Origin: a virus
Virus record (IMG/VR): IMGVR_UViG_3300037042_006844
Location: 58,556-122,555 of that record
DNA: 64,000 nucleotides
Strand: one strand, 5' to 3'
In this document: one piece after another, positions 48,974 through 56,541 of the stretch
Position numbering within the stretch: the first letter of the stretch is position 1
How the letters are laid out: every line of letters starts with the position of its first letter
The notes under the pieces: model-generated
What the model saw: only the letters and a program-made list of their open reading frames with translations
Database searches by the model: none
Told to the model about the DNA's origin: nothing
Program-made: the position numbers and the translations under genes

Positions 48974-49507
48974 CTATGCCCACTCACTGAAGAAGCATTC
49001 CTTGCCGTCCCAAGGGTGAGCACTGCTGTAGCTGGTGAGGCGGAAGAACACGCGGTTGTCGAGCGTCAAGTTAATCTTGTATTGCTCCCCCTCGCCCAAA
49101 GTGCTCGGGTTTGGCAGCACCGGCATGGTGTAACCGCTCATCGCTCCATCGCGATGCGTAGTTCTGGCTGGCAGCTTCGCCAGCCGTGCCGTCTTGTCGG
49201 TGAGCTTGATCACCATGTAGAAGTCGATGTTGGTCTGGTCGTAGCCCCATGAGCAGACGAACACATCGCCCACCTTGACGTTGGGCTTGGGCGGGGTCGC
49301 GAGGGTGCAACTGTCAATGGGGATCTCGCGGGTATACATCAGATCGCGAGCGAACACCCGCAACTTGCCCGGGCTTTTGCTGCCAGCGTAGGTGATGACA
49401 TAGACCGTGTCGCTCGGCATCACAACGTCGCCATACGCGTTGACGGTGGTGGTGGTGGTGACGAACTGACCCTTGCGGAAGGACTTGGTGGCTGTGTTTG
49501 TATTCAT
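48974..49507 (-). CDS. Unknown protein (177 aa)
   Basis: A 177-residue mostly beta protein with a Thr-rich start; YVITYAGSKSPGKLRVFAR and GDVFVCSWGYDQTNIDFYMVIKL are notable. Promoter TTGACT-17-TACAAT ends six bases before the ATG. Probable early protein; not recognised. Confidence 0.65.
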   Translation of the reverse strand: MNTNTATKSFRKGQFVTTTTTVNAYGDVVMPSDTVYVITYAGSKSPGKLRVFARDLMYTREIPIDSCTLATPPKPNVKVGDVFVCSWGYDQTNIDFYMVIKLTDKTARLAKLPARTTHRDGAMSGYTMPVLPNPSTLGEGEQYKINLTLDNRVFFRLTSYSSAHPWDGKECFFSEWA

Positions 49508-49513
49508 ATCAAT

Positions 49514-49542
49514 ATTGTAGCACCCTTTTTATAGAAGTCAAG
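49514..49542 (-). promoter_or_regulatory. Early sigma70 promoter of 49507 gene
   Basis: TTGACT, 17-base spacer, TACAAT, six bases to ATG; a TGGCCA palindrome lies 12 bases upstream of the -35. Confidence 0.8.
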
Positions 49543-49559
49543 GGCTATCTGTCGTGGCC

Positions 49560-49591
49560 AAAAACCCACACTCTGCGGAATGTGGGGTCTG
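49560..49591 (-). terminator. Terminator
   Basis: CCCACATTC...GTGTGGG stem with T5 on the minus strand, downstream of the 49629 gene. Confidence 0.8.
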
Positions 49592-49628
49592 CTCGGTCTA
49601 TACGATGTATCTATTACTATTAATACTA

Positions 49629-49832
49629 CTACTCGATGCGGACGCTGCGGTTTGCAGCAAAGTCAAACCGATAATTGACGGGGTCGGTGCTCTCGGCGGC
49701 TCGACCCGCATCAGGAACCCACCAGCGGCTCAGTAGCTCGTCTGCTGCTGCCGCTGCCTCTGCCTCGGTCGCAAAGCGCAGACCGTTGGTTGACCATTTG
49801 CCCTCTACCAGAACTTCGATTTTGTAGCTCAT
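49629..49832 (-). CDS. Unknown small protein (67 aa)
   Basis: A 67-residue protein, EVLVEGKWSTNGLRFATEAEAAAAADELL; Ala/Glu-rich helix followed by a beta tail. Promoter TTGACA-17-TATAAT with the ATG nine bases on. Confidence 0.65.
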   Translation of the reverse strand: MSYKIEVLVEGKWSTNGLRFATEAEAAAAADELLSRWWVPDAGRAAESTDPVNYRFDFAANRSVRIE

Positions 49833-49841
49833 TGTGTTAAG

Positions 49842-49870
49842 ATTATATCAGAAATGCCCGGGGTTGTCAA
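49842..49870 (-). promoter_or_regulatory. Early sigma70 promoter of 49832 gene
   Basis: TTGACA, 17-base spacer, TATAAT; extended -10 (TGATATAAT); nine bases to ATG. Confidence 0.85.
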
Positions 49871-49872
49871 GC

Positions 49873-50064
49873 TCAGTCCACCTTGCCGCTGGCGTTGCGG
49901 ATTTCAATGAACCGCTCATAGCTGTCCCACAGATCGGGAAATGCAGCCTTGAGGCGAGCGTAGTTGATGCTGTCAGCCGCCAATGCGGCCTGCGCGATGT
50001 TGGATGCGAATGAACCGCCATAACGCTTCATTGCCTTGAGGATTTTGATGTCGTGATCAGTCAT
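49873..50064 (-). CDS. Unknown small protein (63 aa)
   Basis: Starts MTDHDIKILKAMKRYGGSFASNIAQAA; helical, possibly HTH-like in its first half, but short. Uses its own region with no clear promoter. Function unknown. Confidence 0.55.
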   Translation of the reverse strand: MTDHDIKILKAMKRYGGSFASNIAQAALAADSINYARLKAAFPDLWDSYERFIEIRNASGKVD

Positions 50065-50107
50065 AAAATTGAATGGTTGCGCTGCCGTGTGGGGCAGCAG
50101 TGCCGTA

Positions 50108-50341
50108 TTATTCCACCTCGGCGGGGTTGAGGATGCGGCTGATGGCGTGACGGGTCAACCCGTCGATGCCGTTGCCCTTGGTGCGCTTGTCACCAGCCGC
50201 GATGGCGTTGGCGACCAGGAACGCCGCGCTCTTGCCCTTGCAAGCCACGATCACCGTGTTGCTGCCGACCGCGAAGTGCCACTTGCGGCTCGCGGGCTTG
50301 AAGGTGACGTTGCCGACCGTGTAGGTTTTCGTAATGTTCAT
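50108..50341 (-). CDS. Unknown small protein (77 aa)
   Basis: Starts MNITKTYTVGNVTFKPASRKW at an ATG nine bases after a TTGACT-17-TATTCT promoter; the longer ORF frame extends through the promoter and is rejected. Basic, mixed alpha/beta. Confidence 0.65.
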   Translation of the reverse strand: MNITKTYTVGNVTFKPASRKWHFAVGSNTVIVACKGKSAAFLVANAIAAGDKRTKGNGIDGLTRHAISRILNPAEVE

Positions 50342-50350
50342 CGTGGTAAT

Positions 50351-50379
50351 AGAATAACATACCCAGGAGCACAAGTCAA
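50351..50379 (-). promoter_or_regulatory. Early sigma70 promoter of 50341 gene
   Basis: TTGACT, 17-base spacer, TATTCT, nine bases to ATG; the 42-base region is nearly identical to the promoter at 54628. Confidence 0.82.
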
Positions 50380-50458
50380 CAGCTTTCGATAAAAAGTTAC
50401 GAATATTTGAAACTAACTTGACCTCGCTGTGGCCACAGCTTCCTAGTTATATACGTAT

Positions 50459-51220
50459 ATGATATCCGCAATCTGTTGTATTTCTGATCGCCCTGATGAT
50501 TTGTTGCCACACTTTTTCAAACACTATGTCAGCATGGGTGTTGAGCGTTTTTATTTTGGTATATACGGAGCAGAAAACAATGACATCTGGCGTAGTGTTC
50601 AGCGTTATGCTGGCGATTTGGATGTTCGATTGACCAAGTTATATACCACATTGTTCTTTGATTCGGTTGCGGAATCGACATTCAAAACTGAAATATCGGC
50701 GCAGTTGCATCATCCATTATACAAAAATAGCTGGTATGTGCCAGTTGATATTGACGAGCTTCATACCATTGACGGCTATAATTGCTATCAGCATTTGACA
50801 GAAGATGTGCAGTCTGAAGGTGCTGATTATGTTAATGCTTGGATGTATGATCGTATTGCGAGTGACGGCAGCATTCCAGCCGCGATTCGACCCGACATTT
50901 CAATATGGGATCAGTTTCCACACTGTGATCAAATCAGTGTGAAAATTCTTGAGGGAAAATCCTGTGTCAGCAAAGTGATGTTGGCAAAAACACCCATTCC
51001 AGTTCGATTGGGGCATCATGCTCCAGGACATATGGGAACCGAGGATTTATATCGGAAATTCAGCCAAGAAGGTGTCACCCATCATTTCAAATGGTTCGGT
51101 AATGTTCAGCAACGAGAAGTATTCAAGTATGAATCGAACATCACCTACAATTTTACTTGGACGTGGGAACACCAGCGGGTGATTGACCACATTGCTGCTC
51201 GCGGTGGCCGGATGTTCTGA
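50459..51220 (+). CDS. Family 2-type glycosyltransferase, distant paralogue
   Basis: A 253-residue protein related to 28167 and 29676: SAICCISDRPDDLLPHFFKHY, WYVPVDIDELHTI (DxD site, about residue 97), IWDQFPH and THHFKWFGNVQQREV. It is low-GC, on the plus strand, in the otherwise high-GC minus-strand right arm, with a TTATATACGTATATG start region. A likely insertion of late-type cargo. Confidence 0.8.
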   Translation: MISAICCISDRPDDLLPHFFKHYVSMGVERFYFGIYGAENNDIWRSVQRYAGDLDVRLTKLYTTLFFDSVAESTFKTEISAQLHHPLYKNSWYVPVDIDELHTIDGYNCYQHLTEDVQSEGADYVNAWMYDRIASDGSIPAAIRPDISIWDQFPHCDQISVKILEGKSCVSKVMLAKTPIPVRLGHHAPGHMGTEDLYRKFSQEGVTHHFKWFGNVQQREVFKYESNITYNFTWTWEHQRVIDHIAARGGRMF

Positions 51221-51845
51221 ATATATGTTCAGACCAGTTTGAAAAAAATGCCCGAATGGATCGTGGAGACAGATTACATGTTTCCGACTTCCGCGATGAG
51301 TCCCAACAGTTCATAGGGAATTAAACAGGACTCGCTAAACAGCTAAAACAACCATTATTTCCCATTGATTAGCCCATTCGGTAAATCAATTTAGCTGGCA
51401 GTAATCCATCTGGTGTATGTATTACATTTATGACGTATGGTGAATTTCGGATTCCAGCCGAACTCAGTCCTCTAGCGTCTATTACCAGCCAAAGCCAAAA
51501 ATTAAATTTGAGGATTTCACGCTTTATTCGTTCCGAATGAAGGGCTTTGACCCATATACCCCACTGGAGGGCGGGTGCTTTAGATTTAAGCTACATCGTC
51601 TATCTCAAAAAAATTGGTGGATGCTATCGTGACCCTTACGCCGGATTTTTACCGGAGCAACATAATCTAACCCGTGGCAAAACGGAGATAACCTATGCTG
51701 CTACTCAAAGAAGGATCTGTGGTTTGCAATCACTTAGCCTTCTAAAAAATCAATATAGAGCTTTTCAACCCGCCCACTGAAGGGCTATGCTTAATCTTAC
51801 ATCACGCAAGGAATCACCCCTGGTGAAAGAGGCTCTATAAAATTG
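51221..51845. other. Intergenic low-GC segment
   Basis: About 600 bases with several small frames but no convincing protein or RNA. It contains a CCGGATTTTTACCGG hairpin (near 51639) resembling one near 33210, perhaps a decayed tRNA. Confidence 0.3.
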
Positions 51846-51847
51846 AA

Positions 51848-51917
51848 TGATGTCGGTGGGACTCGAACCCACATCAAGCCCTTGAACGGGCTTCTCTACC
51901 ATTGAGCTACACACATC
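51848..51917 (-). pseudogene. tRNA-like sequence, no CCA
   Basis: D-arm GCTCAATGGTAGAG and T-arm GTGGG TTCGAGT CCCAC are canonical. The anticodon arm (AGCCC GTTCAA GGGCT) leaves six bases, the acceptor is imperfect (GATGTGT/CGACATC) and no CCA is encoded. Glu(TTC) would be the nearest reading. Confidence 0.45.
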
Positions 51918-51923
51918 AAAAAA

Positions 51924-51999
51924 TGGTGGGAACATCGGGACTCGAACCCGAAACCAATAGCTTAAAAGGCTACTGCTCTACCAATTGAGCTATATTCCC
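51924..51999 (-). tRNA. tRNA-Lys(TTT), intact
   Basis: GTAGC CTTTTAA GCTAT, acceptor GGGAATA/TGTTCCC, D-arm GCTCAATTGGTAGAGC, T-loop TTCGAGT, CCA encoded. Probably replaces the expanded copy at 33510. Confidence 0.92.
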
Positions 52000-52073
52000 A
52001 AAATCGTATCAGTGAAACGAAGTGTCCCGAACTGTTGGCTTACAATTTCACCGAAATTTCAAAAGAACAAAAA

Positions 52074-52168
52074 CTGTGCTGATGGAGCGGGACGCTTAGG
52101 CTAGTTTCACAACTTCGCTTCGGGCTTTATTGTTACTACCGCTCTCACCAACAAAGAAAGTATAGCAG
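52074..52168 (-). ncRNA. 95-bp small RNA element, copy A
   Basis: Perfectly repeated at 52267-52361. On the minus strand it begins with a -10 (TATACT, with TTGCCC 16 bases upstream) and encodes an RNA whose GAGCGG...CCGCTC ends pair, with internal AGTT GTGA AACT hairpin. It ends at a T-run. Each copy thus has promoter, folded RNA and terminator features. Confidence 0.6.
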
Positions 52169-52248
52169 GTCCACACGGAAGGGCAAGCCTTTTTTGAAAA
52201 AAGTTGCAATTATTTTCAAAATCTATCGAAATGGCTTTGTGGCCACAA

Positions 52249-52268
52249 AGCCCGACACTCGCCGGGCT
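52249..52268 (-). terminator. Terminator of small RNA copy B
   Basis: AGCCCGGCGAGTGTCGGGCT stem followed by TTTGTGGCC on the minus strand. Confidence 0.7.
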
Positions 52269-52361
52269 GTGCTGATGGAGCGGGACGCTTAGGCTAGTTT
52301 CACAACTTCGCTTCGGGCTTTATTGTTACTACCGCTCTCACCAACAAAGAAAGTATAGCAG
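52267..52361 (-). ncRNA. 95-bp small RNA element, copy B
   Basis: Identical to copy A, with a consensus-like TTGACA-17-TATACT promoter and the strong terminator directly downstream. Confidence 0.65.
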
Positions 52362-52441
52362 ACCACCGGGGCAGTGTCAACAGCTTTCAACATAAAAAGC
52401 TGCAATTATTTTATGGCCATGCACCGCACCAAAAATAGCAC

Positions 52442-52573
52442 TCACCGCCGCTGAGATCGTTTGTGCTCCCAGCGCATTACAGTGAGTGCCACGAACAGGC
52501 ACGGAATCAAAATAAAATACACAGCAAGGGTGTCCACCACGCCGCACAGGACTTTGGTCATTCTGCTAGTCAT
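52442..52573 (-). CDS. Tiny membrane protein (43 aa)
   Basis: ATG overlaps the stop of the upstream gene (52566), reading MTSRMTKVLCGVVDTLAVYF then a hydrophobic segment and a basic tail. Consistent with a coupled small membrane protein. Confidence 0.5.
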   Translation of the reverse strand: MTSRMTKVLCGVVDTLAVYFILIPCLFVALTVMRWEHKRSQRR

Positions 52574-52814
52574 TATAGTCATTTCTGAATGTATCTGTCA
52601 GCCGTTTGCATTGTTCTGGAGTGAAATATTCAAACTCAACAGTGCCATACTTGGCATCACTCTCGCCATGCTCGTATGCACCCTCATATGCCATTCTGTC
52701 AAGCTCGGCTAGCGGCGGCTTGATTCCAGCATAAATGGGAATGCCACAAGCTCCATGTATGTATCCCCTTTCCCAGTAGGGATTCTCGATCAAAGCGTCT
52801 TTCAGTTTACTCAT
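52566..52814 (-). CDS. Unknown protein (82 aa)
   Basis: An 82-residue acidic protein with conserved-looking ENPYWERGYIHGACG and YEGAYEHGESDAKYG blocks. Ends in TAG. Function unknown. Confidence 0.6.
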   Translation of the reverse strand: MSKLKDALIENPYWERGYIHGACGIPIYAGIKPPLAELDRMAYEGAYEHGESDAKYGTVEFEYFTPEQCKRLTDTFRNDYND

Positions 52815-52820
52815 ATAAAT

Positions 52821-53066
52821 TTAGGATTGTGTTGACCCGGAGAAAACCGCTTCCATGAACCGCATTGCATCGCGTTTTGTCCACGACCAGCCCAAAAGCT
52901 CGGTTTCACCGATGCCGCGATACAACCGCCACGGGCTTTTGCTGCCCGGTTCTGCTCCTGGCTTGAAGATCAAACCGACCTCTTTGCCATTGACAGTCAA
53001 AACGTGCAGATTGGCAAGGCAACGGCTTTGTTTCTGCTCCCAGTTAAATTTGGTGCTCGATTTCAT
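52821..53066 (-). CDS. Unknown protein (81 aa)
   Basis: An 81-residue protein with WSWTKRDAMRFMEAVF near the end. Promoter TTGACA-17-TATAAT ends nine bases before its ATG. Not recognised. Confidence 0.62.
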   Translation of the reverse strand: MKSSTKFNWEQKQSRCLANLHVLTVNGKEVGLIFKPGAEPGSKSPWRLYRGIGETELLGWSWTKRDAMRFMEAVFSGSTQS

Positions 53067-53075
53067 TGTGTTAAG

Positions 53076-53104
53076 ATTATATCAGAAATGGCTGGCTGTG
53101 TCAA
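53076..53104 (-). promoter_or_regulatory. Early sigma70 promoter of 53066 gene
   Basis: TTGACA, 17-base spacer, TATAAT, nine bases to ATG; nearly the same core as at 49842. Confidence 0.85.
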
Positions 53105-53108
53105 TAGC

Positions 53109-53351
53109 CTATTCGCTCAACAAAAACAAACGACGACCATACACCCGAATCTCGTCCAATGCGACGCTGTCCCATGTGCCGTTCCAAATGTAGGCCTGCC
53201 AGCGCATCAATGCGGCAACAGCTTCGATTGTGGTGAACGTGGGCTTGAAATCTGGCAATGCAAACCCCTCCAGATGTGATTGATCAACGTGTGTCAAATT
53301 GGCGTTGCTGCGAGCGAGTTTATAAGCCCGATCAAATTGCGGTTTCGTCAT
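53109..53351 (-). CDS. Unknown protein (80 aa)
   Basis: Start at MTKPQFDRAYKLARSNANL, eight bases after a -10 (TAGTAT). Basic/aromatic globular protein; function unknown. Confidence 0.62.
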   Translation of the reverse strand: MTKPQFDRAYKLARSNANLTHVDQSHLEGFALPDFKPTFTTIEAVAALMRWQAYIWNGTWDSVALDEIRVYGRRLFLLSE

Positions 53352-53359
53352 ACCCAAAT

Positions 53360-53388
53360 ATACTACAGGAATCAGCCACGGATGTCAA
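53360..53388 (-). promoter_or_regulatory. Early sigma70 promoter of 53351 gene
   Basis: TTGACA, 17-base spacer (ending TTCCTG), TAGTAT; eight bases to ATG; TGGCCA at 53409 upstream. Confidence 0.8.
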
Positions 53389-53411
53389 CAGCAAAATGAT
53401 AAAAAGCTCTG

Positions 53412-53446
53412 GCCACAAAAAATCCGCACAGCTTTGCAGCCATGCG
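53412..53446 (-). terminator. Terminator separated from its gene
   Basis: ATCCGCA...TGCGGAT stem with T6 on the minus strand. The nearest upstream minus gene is DUF2958 (54310), now 860 bases away because a GIY-YIG gene lies between. Confidence 0.72.
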
Positions 53447-53597
53447 GATATATGTCGGATCAACCTGGGCTATATGCCCGCCAAACTGTCATATGTGGCG
53501 TAGTTGACCTTGGTGTCATCACTCCAATGCAAGTCTCGCTCAATCTTTTTTCAACTTTTCTAATGTTTTATTTTCTAATGGAATATTTATTAATGGT

Positions 53598-54327
53598 ATG
53601 GGAAGAAAAAAACTGAATCGAACAAAGGAAGAATTAAATGCGCTCAATAGAATTAGACTCCGAAGATATTACGAAAACCATCGTGATGAAATCAAACAAA
53701 AAAACCTCAAACGATATTTTGAATCAAAAGAGCGGAGGAATATACAAAATAGTAAACAAAATTGATGGTAAATATTATGTAGGGTCCACCAAAAATTTTA
53801 GCAGTAGATGGAAAGAGCATGTTTATGATCTAGCTAGAAATATCCATCATAACAACTATCTTCAAAATGCGTGGAATAAATATGGTAAAAACAATTTTGC
53901 GTTTATCATTGCCGAAAAAATTGATGACATGACAAAACTAAGAATGGTTGAACAGACGTATTTGAATATTGCCAAACTAACTGAATCACATGTTTATAAT
54001 ATAAACTGGACATCCAGTGGCGGGAGTCATTTTCTAGGAAAAAAACACACAGCGGAAAGTAGACAGAAAATGTCATTGGCCAATAAAGGTAGAGTTATTT
54101 CAAATAAAACCAAATTGATCAAAAAAACTCAAAACACAGGAAACTCTAATCCAAACGCAGATCGTTCAATATATCACTGGAAAAATATATTTACTGGAGA
54201 AATATTTGTAGGCTCACGTTATGAGTTCCGTAAAACTCATAACGTCAGCAAATACAGCGACCGGGATATTATGGATGGTTCTTGTTACAGAACCAAATCT
54301 GGATGGACACTAAGCCCCAACCAGTGA
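53598..54327 (+). pseudogene. GIY-YIG homing endonuclease split by frameshift
   Basis: Frame 1 (53598-53765): MGRKKLNRTKEELNALNRIR..., a basic DNA-binding N-terminus of the kind seen in GIY-YIG/HNH endonucleases, preceded by ATATTTATTAATGGT. The nuclease domain is in another frame (53638-54327): SGGIYKIVNKIDGKYYVGSTKNF, RWKEHVYDLARN, NIAEK..., and a C-terminal NUMOD3-like KKHTAESRQKMSLANKGR. A single frameshift near 53730 separates them. It is low-GC, opposite strand, and appears newly inserted between the DUF2958 gene and its terminator. Confidence 0.78.
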
Positions 54328-54618
54328 ATCCAACTTCCAATATTCAACTTCTTTGTCCGGCGGCGACCAGTAACGGTCTCTCTCAATTTTTAATTGAAAT
54401 GGTCCTTTGATTGATTCCATCTCTTCAATAGTGGCAATAGAACCGTGCTCGACACAACCCATGCCCAGGTCGGCGTAGCCGTAGAGAATGCCATCCTCAA
54501 TGCCAGTGATCAGCCAAGTGGCACTGCCCCACGGAGTGAACAGCTTGCAAACGGGACGGGTGCCGCGATAACCCGCCTTGACCAACCGCGCTTCGATTTC
54601 TTTAGTAAGTAGCTTCAT
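54310..54618 (-). CDS. DUF2958-like protein
   Basis: A 102-residue protein starting MKLLTKEIEARLVKAGYRG, with CKLFTPWGSATWLITGIEDG and IEEMESIKGPFQLKIERDRYW, the DUF2958 pattern. The family is common in plasmids and phages; function unknown. Promoter TTGACT-17-TATTCT ends nine bases before the ATG. Confidence 0.78.
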   Translation of the reverse strand: MKLLTKEIEARLVKAGYRGTRPVCKLFTPWGSATWLITGIEDGILYGYADLGMGCVEHGSIATIEEMESIKGPFQLKIERDRYWSPPDKEVEYWKLDSLVGA

Positions 54619-54627
54619 CGTGGTAAT

Positions 54628-54656
54628 AGAATAACATACCCAGGAGCTGAAGTCAA
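54628..54656 (-). promoter_or_regulatory. Early sigma70 promoter of DUF2958 gene
   Basis: TTGACT, 17-base spacer, TATTCT; same sequence as at 50351, TGGCCA at 54692 upstream. Confidence 0.85.
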
Positions 54657-54787
54657 CAGCTATCGTATAAAAAGTGCAATTTATTTTGCTGTGGCCAGGG
54701 TTACCGATCGGGAATATTTCGTTCCAAAGCGGCACCAAAACCGTCATATGTTACCGCTCGGGAACTTTGCTGACCTCACTGGTTCAT

Positions 54788-54842
54788 GAACTACCCACCC
54801 GCTAAAGCAAGTGGATTTTCTGCTCCCACCAATATAAATATA
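54788..54842 (-). other. Orphan omegaRNA-like element with promoter
   Basis: Minus strand TATATTTATATT, then GGTGGGAGCAGAAAATCC, the hairpin GCTTTAGC, and GCGGGTGGGTAGTTCA. This scaffold is the same as at the tnpB remnant, but no tnpB is here. Upstream TTGCCC-16-TATATT could drive it. The next bases (TGAACCAGTGAGGTCAGC...) would be the guide. Confidence 0.55.
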
Positions 54843-54898
54843 GCAGATTTGCCGTCCAGGGCAAGCAATTTCTTATAAATAATCCAGTTTTTTCTGGC

Positions 54899-54923
54899 CA
54901 GAAAGCCCAGCCGAAGCTGGGCG
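54899..54923 (-). terminator. Terminator
   Basis: GCCCAGC / GCTGGGC hairpin with TTTCTGG on the minus strand, just downstream of 54943 gene. Confidence 0.72.
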
Positions 54924-54942
54924 TTGCGGAGCCGATATAGGC

Positions 54943-55149
54943 TCAGTCCTCGTCGTTGCCAAAGACTTTGTCCTGGCATTTCTGGCACATGCCAGAGATA
55001 CCATACTCCCGCTCGGAGATGGCATCGCGGAACGTGTCCGCCCGCCCACCGCAGCAGACGCATCCCTTGCTCGCGATGGCGAGGTCGCGACCCCTCCCGA
55101 ACAGGGAGAAGGCGAGCTTTTCTTTGAAACTGTCCATGTCGTTCATCAT
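54943..55149 (-). CDS. Zinc-ribbon protein (68 aa)
   Basis: CVCCGGRAD (about residue 30) and MCQKCQDKVFG (about 53) form a four-Cys ribbon. Two in-frame ATGs at the start (MMND); both leave only six to nine bases after TATTCT. Possibly an RNA-polymerase or protein inhibitor; not established. Confidence 0.68.
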   Translation of the reverse strand: MMNDMDSFKEKLAFSLFGRGRDLAIASKGCVCCGGRADTFRDAISEREYGISGMCQKCQDKVFGNDED

Positions 55150-55155
55150 GTGTAA

Positions 55156-55184
55156 AGAATACCAGAACCAACGGTGCGAGTCAA
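55156..55184 (-). promoter_or_regulatory. Early sigma70 promoter of 55149 gene
   Basis: TTGACT, 17-base spacer, TATTCT; six bases to first ATG; TGGCCA at 55224 upstream. Confidence 0.82.
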
Positions 55185-55266
55185 CAGCAAAATGCGATTT
55201 TTATTATTATTAAAAATTTTCTCTGGCCATGAGCAGAATTTTGAAGCTCTGCTCTGGCATTGCAAT

Positions 55267-55470
55267 CTAGCGAGGTCCGCCACGAATCACATACTTGATG
55301 GCACTGATTGTATTGCTGTTCCACTTGTAAACGTGGGCATCAACGTCAAGGTTCATGTGAGCAGCCATGTCCCAGGAATCATAGCCGCTGGTGAAGTTTT
55401 CAACCGCGATGCGCCGAGCTTTGGGAAACTTCCGCATAGCCGATTCGATGAGTTCAGAACGTGTTTTCAT
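55267..55470 (-). CDS. Unknown protein (67 aa)
   Basis: Starts MKTRSELIESAMRKFPKARRI; basic, with GYDSWDMAAHMN in the middle. Promoter nine bases before ATG. Not recognised. Confidence 0.62.
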   Translation of the reverse strand: MKTRSELIESAMRKFPKARRIAVENFTSGYDSWDMAAHMNLDVDAHVYKWNSNTISAIKYVIRGGPR

Positions 55471-55479
55471 TGTGACTAA

Positions 55480-55507
55480 ATTGTATCAGAAATGCCGGTA
55501 ACGTCAA
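55480..55507 (-). promoter_or_regulatory. Early sigma70 promoter of 55470 gene
   Basis: TTGACG, 16-base spacer, TACAAT; nine bases to ATG. Confidence 0.78.
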
Positions 55508-55573
55508 GCCCTTTCAATGAAAAAAGTTCTGGCCACAAGGGCATTGCCACCACAGCAACGCCCCGCGATGAAA

Positions 55574-55804
55574 TCACATTGAGATGAGATGCAGATGTTT
55601 GTCGAAACCGTCGCAATAGCCCATTTTGAAACTGTCCATTGCAATCGTATCGTTTTTGCGCTCGACCATGCGATACATGCTCCATCGATCTGGACGAGCA
55701 TCGAATGAAATATCGGCATCCCGGAGGCCTGCTGCCATGCCGATGTAAAATATATCGGCGAGAAATTCAAACCGCTTGTCGATCATGTCTATATATTTGC
55801 TCAT
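55574..55804 (-). CDS. Unknown protein (76 aa)
   Basis: Start MSKYIDMIDKRFEFLADIFYIG. Helical with FDARPDRWSMYRMVE. Stops before the next unit; function unknown. Confidence 0.6.
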   Translation of the reverse strand: MSKYIDMIDKRFEFLADIFYIGMAAGLRDADISFDARPDRWSMYRMVERKNDTIAMDSFKMGYCDGFDKHLHLISM

Positions 55805-55820
55805 ATTCTTATTTTGTCTC

Positions 55821-56024
55821 TTACCAGCATTCGAGGGCGTAACCCTCGACATCCGTCTCAAATTTCCGCATTGCCTCCGCAGCAGCTTTCAGCGCAGTAT
55901 TGCCTTGTGCTCGAATGTGCCATCGTTCTCCGAAGCCATCGACGAGATACAGAAATGCTCTGTAGTCCCCTGGCATTTTCTCTTGAACTGCCAGCTCAAA
56001 AAATTTCAATTTTCCACTATTCAT
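55821..56024 (-). CDS. Unknown protein (67 aa)
   Basis: Start MNSGKLKFFELAVQEKM; overlaps the stop of the gene at 56017, so it is translated with it. GDYRAFLYLVDGFGERWH is notable. Not recognised. Confidence 0.6.
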   Translation of the reverse strand: MNSGKLKFFELAVQEKMPGDYRAFLYLVDGFGERWHIRAQGNTALKAAAEAMRKFETDVEGYALECW

Positions 56025-56409
56025 CGACCGCAGCCACCTCGGGCACCGGAACTTCCTTTTGCAGCAAAACCGCTTTGCCGTCGGCATAATGCAGAATGGC
56101 AATGGGGTCAGTCCACGAATCCCAAGCATCATTAACGTCATTCTGGACTTGCTTGACGATGTCCGTGACATGCTCACCGAAAGTCACCCGATCATATTGA
56201 CCCACCCGGTGCCAGCGGCAGCCGCAGCATTTGCAATCCACACCAGAGGCAACACCGTCGAAATAGATGTCCACCGATTCAGCCCGGGCGTTGGCGAGGT
56301 CTGGAGTCTCGGCTTGAATATAGACTCGCCGACACACGTTCGCATTCGTGCGGAAAGAACCGCCACTGTTATTTTGCAGAAACAGAAACCAAGGAATGTT
56401 GTTCGTCAT
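56017..56409 (-). CDS. Zinc-binding-like protein (130 aa)
   Basis: Start at MTNNIPWFLFLQNNSGGSF, six bases after TAGTAT. DCKCCGCRWHRV (about residue 57) is a compact Cys/His cluster, likely metal-binding. First gene of a two-gene unit with 55821. Unrecognised family. Confidence 0.65.
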   Translation of the reverse strand: MTNNIPWFLFLQNNSGGSFRTNANVCRRVYIQAETPDLANARAESVDIYFDGVASGVDCKCCGCRWHRVGQYDRVTFGEHVTDIVKQVQNDVNDAWDSWTDPIAILHYADGKAVLLQKEVPVPEVAAVDE

Positions 56410-56415
56410 GTCCAA

Positions 56416-56444
56416 ATACTACAGGAACCAGTGGCACAAGTCAA
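56416..56444 (-). promoter_or_regulatory. Early sigma70 promoter of 56409 gene
   Basis: TTGACT, 17-base spacer containing GGTTCCTG, TAGTAT; six bases to ATG. Confidence 0.82.
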
Positions 56445-56491
56445 CAGATTTCGATAAAAAGTGCAAAATAATTCAAAACAGCTGTGGCCAC

Positions 56492-56523
56492 AAAAAAGCC
56501 CCAGTCACTCGACTGGAGCTTGA
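56492..56523 (-). terminator. Terminator
   Basis: AGCTCCAGTCGAG...ACTGGGGCT-type hairpin with T6 on the minus strand, after the 56542 gene. Confidence 0.8.
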
Positions 56524-56541
56524 ACCGTTATCTGGCTGGGT

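Noticed and set aside
48801-49252. Plus-strand frames near the arm junction
   Set aside because: Low-complexity C-rich translation and antisense to 48974.
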